NCBI RefSeq assembly: GCF_000730425.1
Contig: NZ_CP008896.1
Coordinates: 806,001 to 870,000, forward strand
Length of the DNA: 64,000 nucleotides
Origin: Pseudomonas fluorescens
GTDB taxonomy: Bacteria; Pseudomonadota; Gammaproteobacteria; Pseudomonadales; Pseudomonadaceae
Reading direction: 5' to 3'
Shown: piece by piece, positions 46,705 to 55,370 of the stretch
Numbering within the stretch: the first letter of the stretch is position 1
How the letters are laid out: the number at the start of each line of letters is the position of its first letter
Notes under the pieces: model-generated
The model's database searches: none
What the model was told of the DNA's origin: nothing
The model's input: only the letters and a program-made list of their open reading frames with translations
Position numbers and translations under genes: made by a program

Positions 46705-47409
46705 ATGCTCGCTCGCTGGTTACCCGTTGCCATCAATACCCGCCCCGCCGAATGGAGTCGTGCCGCCATCGGCATCGCCCTGGGCACCCTGTTTACCGTA
46801 TGGCTTTGCGCCCAGGTGTATGGCCCGCAGGTGGCCATGCACCTGCTGGGCCCGCTGGGCGCCTCGGCCGTGCTGTTGTTTGCGGTGTCATCCGGGGCGC
46901 TCGCCCAGCCGTGGTCGATCATCGGCAGCTACCTGTGCGCCAGTGTGGTGGCCTTGCTGGTCGCCAGGGTATTGGGGCGGACCCTGGGCAGCGCCTGCCT
47001 CGCGGCGGGCATGGCGTTGATCCTGATGTGCTGGCTGCGTTGCCTGCATCCGCCTTCGGGAGGCCTGGCCATGACTCTGGTCCTCGCAGACCCGGCCACC
47101 ATCGCCCTGGGCTGGCAGGAAGTCGGGCCAGTGATGCTGGGCGCCGGCACCTTATTGCTCTCGGCCCTGGCCTACAACAACCTGACCCGTACCCGTTACC
47201 CCAAGGGTCCCGCCGAAATACCGGTCGCGGTGCCGGTCCTGTCGCCAGAGGTGGATGCAAAAATCACGGCCAAAGACTTGGAACAAGCATTGGCACACAT
47301 GGAGCAGTTTTTCGACGTCACCCCCAGCGAACTGGAAGAACTGATCCATATCGCTGAAGACCATGCCCGCCGCCGCAGCATTGGCCAGGTGCTGGCCAGC
47401 CGCGTCTAG
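46705..47409 (+). CDS. HPP family membrane protein
   Basis: The integral membrane protein has 234 residues. Four to five TM helices in the first 160 residues contain LGPLGASAVLLFAV and the namesake CLHPPSGGLAMTLV. The cytoplasmic tail carries ITAKDLEQALAHMEQFFDVT. HPP proteins are tentatively tied to nitrite transport in cyanobacteria and plants, with no assigned role in Pseudomonas. ATG 46705 is preferred over TTG 46690; neither has a strong ribosome site. Confidence 0.82.
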   Translation: MLARWLPVAINTRPAEWSRAAIGIALGTLFTVWLCAQVYGPQVAMHLLGPLGASAVLLFAVSSGALAQPWSIIGSYLCASVVALLVARVLGRTLGSACLAAGMALILMCWLRCLHPPSGGLAMTLVLADPATIALGWQEVGPVMLGAGTLLLSALAYNNLTRTRYPKGPAEIPVAVPVLSPEVDAKITAKDLEQALAHMEQFFDVTPSELEELIHIAEDHARRRSIGQVLASRV

Positions 47410-47567
47410 ACACGCCTGCCCTGGTTTCTTATCGAATACTCCCTGCATAAATGCAAAGATGACCTGCAGGATTCCGGCTTGTACTGGGCAAATTTGCACT
47501 GGTACGATCCGGAGATGGTTCGTCCGCGAACACTTTGATAAAGAACAATAAAAGCAGGGAGTTACAG

Positions 47568-48674
47568 ATGACTGCTCAGGCTCAGTCCCAGGCGACATGC
47601 AGCACCGAGTCCTCCCAGGACAGCGTCCTGGCCGAAGTACGCAACCATATCGGCCACCTGACCCTCAACCGCCCCGCCGGCCTCAACGCCATCACCCTGG
47701 ACATGGTCCGCAGCCTCTCGGCGCATCTGCATGCCTGGGCAGATGATGCCCAGGTGCACGCCGTGGTATTGCGTGGCGCCGGCGAAAAGGCCTTCTGCGC
47801 CGGTGGCGATATCCGCTCGCTGTACGACAGCTTCAAGCGCGGCGACACACTGCATGAAGACTTCTTTGTCGAAGAATACGCCCTCGACCTGGCCGTTCAT
47901 CACTATCGCAAGCCGGTCCTTGCCCTGATGGATGGTTTTGTCCTGGGCGGAGGCATGGGCCTGGTACAGGGTGCCGACCTGCGGGTGGTGACCGAGCGCA
48001 GCCGCCTGGCCATGCCGGAAGTGGCCATCGGTTATTTCCCGGACGTGGGCGGCAGCTATTTCCTGCCGCGCATTCCCGGCGAGCTGGGGATTTACCTGGG
48101 CGTGACCGGCGTGCAGATCCGCGCCGCCGACGCCTTGTATTGCGGGCTCGCCGACTGGTACCTGGACAGCGCCAGGCTGACGGAACTGGACCAGAAGCTC
48201 GACCACCTGCAATGGCACGACTCACCGCTCAAGGATTTGCAAGGCCTGCTGGCCAAGCTTGCGGTACAACAATTGCCGGATGCGCCCTTGGCGGCCCTGC
48301 GCCCGGCCATCGACCACTTCTTTGCCCAGCCCGACGTGCCGAGCATTGTCGAACAACTGCAGCAAGTGACCGTCGCCGACAGCCATGAATGGGCCGTGAC
48401 CACCGCCCAGTTGATGCAGACACGTTCCCCATTGGCCATGGCCGTCACTCTGCAGATGCTGCGACGTGGGCGGCACCTGGTGTTGGAAGACTGCTTTGCC
48501 CTGGAACTGCACCTGGACCGCCAGTGGTTTGCCCGTGGCGACCTGATCGAAGGCGTGCGTGCGTTGCTGATCGACAAGGACAAATCCCCGCGTTGGAACC
48601 CACCAACGTTAGCGGCATTGGACCAGAGCCACGTCGACAGCTTCTTCCACGACTTCGCGAAGAACGGAAACTAA
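47568..48674 (+). CDS. Enoyl-CoA hydratase/isomerase family, probable 3-hydroxyisobutyryl-CoA hydrolase
   Basis: This crotonase-fold enzyme of 368 residues has the length and C-terminal extension of 3-hydroxyisobutyryl-CoA hydrolases in valine breakdown. Landmarks are LNRPAGLNAITLDM, the oxyanion-hole segments KAFCAGGDIRSLY and GFVLGGGMGLVQGADLRV, and the catalytic region AMPEVAIGYFPDVGGSYFL. GCAGGGAG lies 7 nt before the ATG. The acyl-CoA dehydrogenase follows 3 nt after the stop, an arrangement that fits branched-chain catabolism. Confidence 0.85.
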   Translation: MTAQAQSQATCSTESSQDSVLAEVRNHIGHLTLNRPAGLNAITLDMVRSLSAHLHAWADDAQVHAVVLRGAGEKAFCAGGDIRSLYDSFKRGDTLHEDFFVEEYALDLAVHHYRKPVLALMDGFVLGGGMGLVQGADLRVVTERSRLAMPEVAIGYFPDVGGSYFLPRIPGELGIYLGVTGVQIRAADALYCGLADWYLDSARLTELDQKLDHLQWHDSPLKDLQGLLAKLAVQQLPDAPLAALRPAIDHFFAQPDVPSIVEQLQQVTVADSHEWAVTTAQLMQTRSPLAMAVTLQMLRRGRHLVLEDCFALELHLDRQWFARGDLIEGVRALLIDKDKSPRWNPPTLAALDQSHVDSFFHDFAKNGN

Positions 48675-48677
48675 CTT

Positions 48678-49829
48678 ATGCAAGACATTGAATTTACTGA
48701 AGAACAAATAATGATCCGCGACATGGCGCGCGACTTTGCCCGTGGCGAAATCGCCCCCCATGCCCAGGCCTGGGAAAAAGCCGGCTGGATCGACGACGGC
48801 CTGGTGGCCAAGATGGGCGAACTGGGCCTGCTGGGCATGGTGGTGCCGGAAGAATGGGGCGGCACCTATGTGGACTATGTGGCCTACGCCCTGGCTGTCG
48901 AGGAAATCTCTGCGGGCGACGGTGCGGTGGGCGCACTGATGAGTATCCATAATTCAGTGGGTTGCGGCCCAATCCTCAACTACGGCACACCTGCGCAGAA
49001 AGAGACCTGGCTGGCCGAACTTGCCAGCGGCCAGGCCATTGGCTGCTTCTGCCTGACCGAACCCCAGGCCGGCTCCGAAGCCCACAACCTGCGGACCCGC
49101 GCCGAACTGCACGATGGCCAATGGGTGATCAACGGCGCCAAACAGTTTGTCAGCAACGGCAAGCGCGCCAAGTTGGCGATCGTGTTTGCCGTGACCGACC
49201 CGGAACTGGGCAAAAAAGGTATTTCGGCGTTCCTGGTGCCCACCGATACCCCTGGCTTTACCGTGGACCGCACGGAACACAAGATGGGTATCCGTGCCTC
49301 GGACACCTGCGCCGTGACCCTCAGCCAGTGCAGTGTTCCCGAAGCCAACCTGCTGGGCGAGCGCGGCAAGGGCCTGGCCATTGCCCTCTCCAACCTGGAA
49401 GGCGGTCGCATCGGGATCGCCGCCCAGGCCCTGGGCATTGCCCGCGCGGCCTTTGAAGCGGCACTGGCCTATGCCCGTGACCGGGTGCAGTTCGACAAGG
49501 CCATCATCGAACACCAGAGCGTGGCCAACCTGCTGGCCGACATGCAGACCCGGCTCAATGCCGCGCGCCTGCTGATCCTGCATGCCGCGCGTTTGCGCAG
49601 TGCCGGCAAGCCATGCCTGTCCGAAGCCTCCCAGGCCAAGCTGTTCGCGTCGGAAATGGCCGAGAAGGTCTGCTCTTCGGCCATGCAGATCCATGGCGGC
49701 TATGGCTACCTGGAAGACTATCCGGTGGAGCGCTACTACCGGGATGCACGGATCACTCAGATCTATGAGGGGACCAGTGAGATCCAGCGGTTGGTGATTG
49801 CGCGGGAATTGAAGAACTATCAGCTATAG
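48678..49829 (+). CDS. Acyl-CoA dehydrogenase, probably branched-chain (isobutyryl-CoA type)
   Basis: The FAD-dependent acyl-CoA dehydrogenase has 383 residues. It shows [16 protein letters not shown] and [16 protein letters not shown] for FAD/substrate binding, [16 protein letters not shown], and the C-terminal [33 protein letters not shown]. The catalytic Glu is expected in IYEGTSE. The partner hydrolase gene suggests isobutyryl-CoA in the valine pathway; short-chain substrates are the alternative. Confidence 0.88.
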   Translation: MQDIEFTEEQIMIRDMARDFARGEIAPHAQAWEKAGWIDDGLVAKMGELGLLGMVVPEEWGGTYVDYVAYALAVEEISAGDGAVGALMSIHNSVGCGPILNYGTPAQKETWLAELASGQAIGCFCLTEPQAGSEAHNLRTRAELHDGQWVINGAKQFVSNGKRAKLAIVFAVTDPELGKKGISAFLVPTDTPGFTVDRTEHKMGIRASDTCAVTLSQCSVPEANLLGERGKGLAIALSNLEGGRIGIAAQALGIARAAFEAALAYARDRVQFDKAIIEHQSVANLLADMQTRLNAARLLILHAARLRSAGKPCLSEASQAKLFASEMAEKVCSSAMQIHGGYGYLEDYPVERYYRDARITQIYEGTSEIQRLVIARELKNYQL

Positions 49830-49926
49830 CGTGACTGCAAAACCATCGAAAAAAGCCTGGAGACTCCCGTGCGTTGTGCGGGAGTGCGACTATTCTGACA
49901 GTTCCTAGCCACACAGGAGGTGTGTC

Positions 49927-50376
49927 ATGAATGCCGTTGAGCACCCGCTCCGTGCCAAGCGAATCAGCCAGGAACGCTACATCCAAGCCCCCATCGACAC
50001 CGTCTACGACTACGTGACCCAACCCGACCGCTGGCACGAATGGCACCCCACCTCCCTGAGCGCGGACACTGGCACCAGTGGCTCGCTGCCAGTGGGCCAG
50101 CGTTTTACCGAGATGATCGACCTCTTGGGGGTACGTGTGCCCATGAGCTACCGGGTGCAGATTGCCGTGCCACCGCGGGAGTTCAAGACGGTTTTCACTT
50201 CACTCGCCGTGGATGGCAGCATTCACTACTTTCTAAAGCCGCAGGGCAGCGGCACCTTGTTCACCCGCGTGCTCAGCTATGAAACCGAGTTGCAGCTCAG
50301 CACCCTGCAAGCGCGCATGGTAGAGCTGTCGGATCAAGCGATGGACCAGCTCAAACAGCGTTTGGAATCGTCTTGA
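49927..50376 (+). CDS. SRPBCC (START-like) family protein
   Basis: The 149-residue protein belongs to the polyketide-cyclase/START-like superfamily. It has an N-terminal YIQAPIDTVYDYVTQPDRWHEWH, a beta-sheet core with VGQRFTEMIDLLG, and a long C-terminal helix. It probably binds a hydrophobic ligand; no catalytic function can be assigned. It has a strong AGGAGGT ribosome site 6 nt before the ATG and is probably a separate unit. Confidence 0.78.
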   Translation: MNAVEHPLRAKRISQERYIQAPIDTVYDYVTQPDRWHEWHPTSLSADTGTSGSLPVGQRFTEMIDLLGVRVPMSYRVQIAVPPREFKTVFTSLAVDGSIHYFLKPQGSGTLFTRVLSYETELQLSTLQARMVELSDQAMDQLKQRLESS

Positions 50377-50542
50377 CCTGACATTTTTGTCATTTTTCTA
50401 TCAGCTTGCTAACAGCTACGGACACTAAGCTCCATGGCTGTCGCATGCCTGTATAATTTCGAAACATAACCACCTCACCTGCTTCGCAAAAGCGCGGACA
50501 ATGCGCCCTCTTTGCGCACTCCGTAACCGATGGGACCTGTCT

Positions 50543-50989
50543 ATGAAAACCACCCTGCGCCTGACCCTGCTGTCTGCCCTGTTCATGAGCACCCTGGCCC
50601 AGGCGGCCGAGTTGATCCCGATTGACGTGCACCGGGATGCCAATTGCGGCTGCTGCAAAAAATGGATCAGCCACCTCGAACAAAACGGGTTCAAGGTCAA
50701 CGATCATGTGGAAGCGGACATGAGTGCAGTCAAGCAACGCCTGGGCGTGGCGCCGCGCCTGGCGTCCTGCCATACCGCCGTGATCGACGGCAAATTCGTT
50801 GAAGGCCACGTGCCGGCCGATCAGGTGTTGGCCCTGCGCAAGCGTGACGACCTGCTGGGCATCGCCGCACCGGGCATGCCCATGGGTTCGCCAGGCATGG
50901 AAATGGATGGCATGAGCGACGCCTATCAAGTCATCGGCCTGACCCGCGAAGGCAAAGATGTGGTGGTAGCCCAATACCCGGCCCACTGA
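50543..50989 (+). CDS. DUF411 periplasmic metal-binding protein
   Basis: The secreted protein of 148 residues has a signal peptide (LLSALFMSTLAQA) and a thioredoxin-like DUF411 domain with the HRDANCGCCKKWISHL motif, ASCHTAVIDG and GHVPADQV. A Met-rich stretch (PGMPMGSPGMEMDGM) follows, typical of copper binding. DUF411 proteins often accompany copper-resistance genes; none is adjacent here. The DedA-like gene begins 3 nt after its stop. Confidence 0.85.
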   Translation: MKTTLRLTLLSALFMSTLAQAAELIPIDVHRDANCGCCKKWISHLEQNGFKVNDHVEADMSAVKQRLGVAPRLASCHTAVIDGKFVEGHVPADQVLALRKRDDLLGIAAPGMPMGSPGMEMDGMSDAYQVIGLTREGKDVVVAQYPAH

Positions 50990-50992
50990 TCA

Positions 50993-51424
50993 ATGCTCGC
51001 GGGGTATGCCGGGCTGTTTTTCAGCGCCTTTGGCGCGGCCACACTGTTGCCATTGCAATCGGAAGCGGTGCTGGTCGCGTTATTGCTCAATGGCAGCTAC
51101 TCACTGTGGTTACTGCTGGGGATAGCGACCCTGGGCAATGTCCTGGGCTCGCTGGTCAACTGGCTGCTGGGCCGCTCGGTCGAACTGTTCAAGGATCGCC
51201 GCTGGTTTCCAGTGAGCGCCGTGCAGTTGGAAAAGTCCCGCAGCCATTATCGACGTTGGGGCCATTGGTCACTGCTGCTCAGTTGGCTGCCGGTCATCGG
51301 CGACCCATTGACCCTGGTGGCCGGGGTCATGAGAGAGCCGTTGTGGCGTTTTGTGTTGATCGTAAGCATCGCCAAGGCGGCCCGTTATGCCCTGGTGGCA
51401 ATGCTCACGCTGCATTGGATGTAA
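50993..51424 (+). CDS. DedA/YqaA-family membrane protein
   Basis: This small inner-membrane protein of 143 residues has about four hydrophobic segments. It carries the DedA-type pattern GNVLGSLVNWLLGR, the RRWG region and WLPVIGDPLTLVAGVMR. The family is thought to translocate lipids or affect membrane homeostasis. It is cotranscribed with the DUF411 gene. Confidence 0.82.
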   Translation: MLAGYAGLFFSAFGAATLLPLQSEAVLVALLLNGSYSLWLLLGIATLGNVLGSLVNWLLGRSVELFKDRRWFPVSAVQLEKSRSHYRRWGHWSLLLSWLPVIGDPLTLVAGVMREPLWRFVLIVSIAKAARYALVAMLTLHWM

Positions 51425-51490
51425 TTTAAGTTAATCCCCGCTTAATCCCCCCACCACAGCATCCGCGAGCATCGTCCCTGGAGCTTTCCC

Positions 51491-52264
51491 ATGCCGCTGA
51501 CACGCTCGTTTCTCCTTACCGGTCTGCTGGCCACCTGTACCCTTCCTGCCTTCGCAACCCCCCAAAGCCCAAGCTACGGTCCGCAGTTGCAAGGCTTCCA
51601 GTACCCCTATCCGGTCGAACATTTCGACTTCCAGTCCCAGGGCCAAGCCATGCAGATGGGGTATATGGACGTGCCCGCCAAAGGCACCGCCAATGGCCGC
51701 AGTGTGGTGCTGATGCATGGCAAGAATTTCTGCGGCGCCACCTGGGAGGCCTCAATCAAGGCCCTGAGCGAGGCCGGCTACCGGGTGATCGCCCCGGACC
51801 AGATCGGCTTCTGCACCTCCACCAAGCCTGCGCACTATCAGTACAGCTTCCAACAGTTGGCAATCAACACCCATCAGCTCCTGCAAAAGCTCGGTGTCCA
51901 GAAGGCGACTCTTGTCGGCCACTCCACCGGTGGCATGCTGGCAACCCGCTACGCCCTGCTCTATCCGACCCAAACCGAACAACTGGCGCTGGTCAATCCT
52001 ATTGGCCTGGAAGACTGGAAAGCCCTGGGTGTGCCCTATCGCAGCGTCGATCAATGGTATGAGCGCGAGTTGCAACTAAGCGCCGACGGCGTGCGCAATT
52101 ATGAGCGCAAGACCTATTACGACGGGCGCTGGAAGCCTGAATACGAACGCTGGGTGGACATGCTCGTCGGCCTGAACCAGGGGCCTGGCCATAAATTGGT
52201 GGCATGGAACTCGGCATTGATTTACGACATGATCTTCACCCAGCATTCTGCATTACAGGGATGA
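51491..52264 (+). pseudogene. Alpha/beta hydrolase, 5' part, interrupted by the integrative element
   Basis: This is the N-terminal two thirds of an exported alpha/beta hydrolase. It has a signal peptide (LLATCTLPAFA), the HGKNFCGATWE oxyanion loop, and nucleophile Ser145 in VGHSTGGML. The native sequence ends at IYDMIFTQ; the last six residues (HSALQG) come from the element. The catalytic Asp and His lie in the separated 3' part at 60212-60481, so this product (257 residues) should be inactive. The substrate class is unknown. Confidence 0.88.
52234..52244 (+). repeat. Left attachment core
   Basis: CTTCACCCAGC is identical to 60211-60221. The copy lies in the hydrolase coding sequence, at the point where homology to the host protein stops. 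Confidence 0.85.
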
Positions 52265-52332
52265 TTCTAGAGAGCCTGTAAACGCCTGTCGACCATCGGT
52301 AAACTATGGGAAATCCATGTTGAGCTAATCAG

Positions 52333-52497
52333 ATGTCGCACGATCCATACCGCAATCCGCACCTCCCGCCCAAGACAATGAAAGACAAACTCTCTGGATA
52401 CTTCTACATCGCATTGGTTGTGGGGTTGAATCTCTTCGGTTTGTACCTGCTGTTTTCCGGGAAGGTCCATGACATGGGCGACTTCTTCCGTAAATAG
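52333..52497 (+). CDS. Small single-pass membrane protein, 54 residues
   Basis: The reading frame starts at ATG (MSHDPYRNPHLPPKTMK) and has one clear TM helix (YIALVVGLNLFGLYLLF) and a short polar tail ending FFRK. It is one of the few rightward genes in the element. No family was recognised. The membrane helix and Pro-rich N-terminus favour a real gene, but no strong ribosome site was seen. Confidence 0.45.
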   Translation: MSHDPYRNPHLPPKTMKDKLSGYFYIALVVGLNLFGLYLLFSGKVHDMGDFFRK

Positions 52498-52545
52498 CCC
52501 GCATCGACTGCCAGTACGGCGACACAACTACAAGAAACGAAAAAA

Positions 52546-52561
52546 CCCGCTCATTGGCGGG
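52546..52561 (-). terminator. Terminator for leftward transcription
   Basis: CCCGC (52546-52550) and GCGGG (52557-52561) form a stem, and on the minus strand it is followed by a run of six T residues. It would end transcripts from the leftward genes of the element. Confidence 0.7.
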
Positions 52562-52711
52562 CTCTTGGGACACTGGATGTTCGAAGTGATGTTCGAAGCT
52601 ATCTAGCTAGCACACTAGGTGTGCACAACGAAGGGCAAGATCAAAATCAACAGCAGAAGCGATGATCTGCGTTGATATTGTTTGTTATGTGCGCTCGACC
52701 TTCGCTCTTGG

Positions 52712-52736
52712 GGTGATGCTGCTGACGCAGGAAGAG
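52712..52736. repeat. Imperfect direct repeat, copy 1
   Basis: The 3' part GCTGACGCAGGAAGAG (52721-52736) matches GCTGGCGCAGGAAGAG at 53654-53669 with one mismatch, and both are preceded by GTGATG. The copies flank the OB-fold gene. The meaning is unknown. Confidence 0.45.
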
Positions 52737-52902
52737 CATTATATGGACTGCCAGAATCTTGTCAAGATAAATCGCTTGTATTTCTCTTAAAAAGGCGTAT
52801 AAGCGGCTCCCGTTGCGCACATCGAAAACCGTCTCAGCACCCATCAACACCATGTAATACAAGGCTTTCAGCCGGTTGCGTTCGTGTGGTTCACGTCTTT
52901 AC

Positions 52903-53415
52903 CTACCAGACGAATGTACACTCGTTGGACATAGGCGTCTTGGCAACATCACCTCGGCCAGTACACGCAAGTGTGATTTCCTCGCCCGGCTTCAAGGCTG
53001 CGGCGAACTTCTGATTGCTCTCCGCCAGTGCAAATTGAGGCTCCATAAACTGGTTAACGCCACCTTTCATGGTGATGTATGGCTTGCCTCGGAAATCGGT
53101 GTTGATGCTGGCTACGGTGCCGGTCACTTTGAACGGCTTCCCCTTGAAAGTCTGGTCTGCTGCGTATGTATTAAGTTTGTAAGCTTCTGCAATGTCTGAT
53201 GCCGTGAAGGACTCCAGTGTGGCAACCCGCTCTGCTTCTTTCTGTCGCTGCGCCATTTCATCAACATAGACGCCGTTGGATGCGGATGCTTTTGGCTGCG
53301 ATGTGTCGTTGGCTACGCCCTTGATAACGATGTACGCAAGGCCAACCGCAAGCACGATACCGAGAGTCCTTTTTGCTGACACAGCCACATTCCTTGAAAG
53401 TGATGAAGAGGCCAT
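52903..53415 (-). CDS. Membrane-anchored OB-fold protein (tRNA_anti-like)
   Basis: The protein of about 170 residues has an N-terminal membrane anchor or signal (RTLGIVLAVGLAYIVIKGV), a coiled region (EMAQRQKEAERVA) and an OB-fold domain with FKVTGTVASINTDFRGKPYI and LKPGEEITLACTGRGDV, as in the tRNA_anti-like family. Two Cys near the C-terminus could pair. The start is uncertain: ATG 53415 is given, the frame is open to 53460, and a GTG a few codons further in has AAGGA upstream. Such proteins are common on phages and islands; function unknown. Confidence 0.65.
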   Translation of the reverse strand: MASSSLSRNVAVSAKRTLGIVLAVGLAYIVIKGVANDTSQPKASASNGVYVDEMAQRQKEAERVATLESFTASDIAEAYKLNTYAADQTFKGKPFKVTGTVASINTDFRGKPYITMKGGVNQFMEPQFALAESNQKFAAALKPGEEITLACTGRGDVAKTPMSNECTFVW

Positions 53416-53460
53416 ATGGTGGCAGGATGGCATGTGAGCGTCCAGTACGTGACATGACAA

Positions 53461-53912
53461 AACTTCGGGTGCAAAAGAACGCCAAGAAGAACATTCACAC
53501 GCACAACGACATCGCCACCAACGTGCAATCCACCAACATCAGCGATGTGTCGCCAGATGTCCCTTCTCTCAGGAAAATAGCCCCGTTCGAATTTTTTTTC
53601 GATGCACATTCGATGTCGCTTGAAACTGTCAGCCAGAAAATAAGTGGTGATGTGCTGGCGCAGGAAGAGACTCATTCTGGAAAATATCCAGTCCCCGCAA
53701 TTTTTTTCAATGCACTTCGATAGTCGTTTGGTTTTTCAGCCGGAAATTCAAACTGGCTATCCGTCCCACCTGCTTAGCCTGACACGGGTGGCCCATTTAA
53801 AAGCTGTCTTGATTATGAAATAACACTGACGTTCTCAAACACAGAGACGACAAAGCCCCGCGTTGGCGAGGCTCTAGGGCGTTGTGTAAACCTTTATGGG
53901 GAGTCGTGGAAG
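53461..53912. other. Intergenic region of the element with repeats
   Basis: No confident gene. Two similar segments of about 33 nt, each with a poly-T run followed by CGATGCAC or CAATGCAC and a CGAT-GTCG/CGATAGTCG end, lie at 53589-53621 and 53697-53729. A weak leftward open frame (53313-53675) crosses one of them but shows no family resemblance. Confidence 0.4.
53589..53729. repeat. Pair of imperfect direct repeats with poly-T cores
   Basis: Copies at 53589-53621 and 53697-53729 share the layout AATTTTTTT, C[GA]ATGCAC, TTCGAT and GTCG. They are about 108 nt apart. They may be iterated binding sites or the product of a local duplication. Confidence 0.45.
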
Positions 53913-54482
53913 TTATGCAGCCTTCCAGTAGCGCTTGACTGTAGTGAGGCCGATGGAGAGGTGACGGACTGTCTGAGCTTGTGTCAGGCCGTTGGCCTTG
54001 CAGGCTTTCACACCTTCGATGGTGGCCGTTGCCTTGGGACGACCCAGCTTCTTACCTTCGGACTGGGCACGGGCCAAACCTGCTTGTGTACGTTCGATCA
54101 GCAAGTCACGTTCGAACTCAGCGACAGCGCCAAGGATTTGCATTGTCATCTTTCCCGCTGCACTGGTCAGGTCCACACCGCCAAGGGCGAGACAGTGAAC
54201 ACGGATACCAATCGATTCCAGACGTTCGACAGTGGCGCGTACATCCATGGCGTTGCGGCCTAGACGATCCAGCTTAGTCACGATCAGCACGTCTCCCGCT
54301 TCCATCTTGTGCAGGAGGGATTGAAACCCTTTGCGTTCGCTGGCGCTTACCGAACCCGATACCGTCTCAACCACTACCCGATCCTCCCGCACGTCGAAAC
54401 CAGCGCGCTGCACTTCTATGACTTGGTTGTCGGTAGTCTGATCGCTGGTCGATACACGGGCATAAATGAAAGTGCGGGCCAT
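53913..54482 (-). CDS. Small serine recombinase (resolvase/invertase family)
   Basis: This Tn3-resolvase/DNA-invertase type recombinase has 189 residues. The catalytic domain has Ser11 in [11 protein letters not shown], the conserved [16 protein letters not shown], and the E-helix [21 protein letters not shown]-terminal helix-turn-helix follows ([24 protein letters not shown]). It may resolve multimers, invert a segment or aid stability of the element; its target was not found. It is distinct from the large recombinase at the right end. Confidence 0.9.
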   Translation of the reverse strand: MARTFIYARVSTSDQTTDNQVIEVQRAGFDVREDRVVVETVSGSVSASERKGFQSLLHKMEAGDVLIVTKLDRLGRNAMDVRATVERLESIGIRVHCLALGGVDLTSAAGKMTMQILGAVAEFERDLLIERTQAGLARAQSEGKKLGRPKATATIEGVKACKANGLTQAQTVRHLSIGLTTVKRYWKAA

Positions 54483-54613
54483 TGTGCTGCTCCTGTCGGA
54501 CCGAGTGGGTCGCTTTAACGTGGGTCCATAATATCCAAGGGTCGGTTTAGAGTAAACCCTATTTTATGGCCCATTCATCCAGTTATTCCCGGCAGGTCCA
54601 CTTGACGTTCGTT

Positions 54614-54835
54614 TTACCGACCCATCCTGACCTTGAAAATCCCAGCGGCGATGGCAGATGCGTTTGCATCGAGAGTGTCCAATGCGGTGACGGCGTTCTC
54701 GTGGGTTTCGCTTGAGCCACTGGCTTTGGCCCACAACGCCACTTCTTCAATCGCTGCTGCAAGCGCGTGCTGGTTGTGCAGCAGGAGGGTTAGCACGTCC
54801 GCTATCGCGATGTTTGCATCTGTGTTGTCTGGCAT
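54614..54835 (-). CDS. Small hypothetical protein, 73 residues
   Basis: The small, mostly helical, Ala-rich protein (VLTLLLHNQHALAAAIEEVA, then ETHENAVTALDTLDANA) has AAGGA 8 nt before its ATG. It has no TM helix or recognisable domain. It is oriented like the neighbouring element genes. Confidence 0.5.
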   Translation of the reverse strand: MPDNTDANIAIADVLTLLLHNQHALAAAIEEVALWAKASGSSETHENAVTALDTLDANASAIAAGIFKVRMGR

Positions 54836-55360
54836 GGCGGTCGTCCTTGATGGGGTGGCTAAGATCGTAGCTCAGCCACTTGATGAACGGGTTGGCGTTC
54901 AAATGCAAAATCCACATGGCCCAGGTCGAATGTGTGATGGAAACGCTGGTGACGCACTTCTGTGTGAAACGGAGCGACCTTAACCCGTCGAAACTGTCCA
55001 GATTTTGCGTGCAGGCGGAGAAAACCGGCTTTTGCTTGGTGTTCTGGAAGGCAGAGGGCTCTAGAATCAGTGTTTCCGGGAATTGCACTATACGAACGCC
55101 CTTGGATAACTGCATTCAATGGCCCAATTCCGACCGTTAAAACAGGGTTTATCGAGGGTTTTTCCATACTTCTTTTTGTATGTATTGAGGTCAGCTCACT
55201 GGTGTTCTCCTTCCGCTCGTTGGTGACATGGCGAACGTAAGATGACCACCCACCGCACACGTCCCATGCACACTTAAAATGGCTGTAAGCCCCGGTTTAT
55301 ATGGCCTACAAGCGAATCGCACCGTGTGCGTTACACTTCTACGGAGTGAATCCGTTTGTT
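54836..55360. other. Stretch without a confident gene
   Basis: Open frames exist on both strands (for example rightward 54880-55140) but none has a convincing ribosome site or recognisable domain. The right end carries a perfect hairpin (55351-55370) that overlaps the stop codon of the HNH-like gene. Confidence 0.4.
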
Positions 55361-55370
55361 CTAAAACGGA
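55351..55370 (-). terminator. Hairpin at the end of the HNH-like gene
   Basis: TCCGTTT (55351-55357) pairs with AAACGGA (55364-55370) over a six-base loop that holds the stop codon of the leftward gene. A related dyad (AAACGG-N8-CCGTTT) is at 58156-58175. There is no clear T tract. Confidence 0.4.

Larger units (their letters stand above)
52498..52902. other. Stretch without a confident gene
   Basis: It contains a hairpin terminator for leftward transcription (52546-52561). It also contains a leftward open frame (52647-52862, TTG or ATG start, containing FLREIQAIYLDKIL and LFLRQQHHPK) that could not be confirmed as a gene. A 25-nt segment at 52712-52736 recurs at 53646-53669. Confidence 0.4.

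Noticed and set aside
52647..52862. Leftward 71-codon frame in the element (containing FLREIQAIYLDKIL).
   Set aside because: Its first start is TTG and no family is recognised; part of it overlaps a repeat. It remains possible but was not called.
54880..55140. Rightward 86-codon frame in the element.
   Set aside because: No ribosome site, no domain, and opposite to the direction of neighbouring genes.
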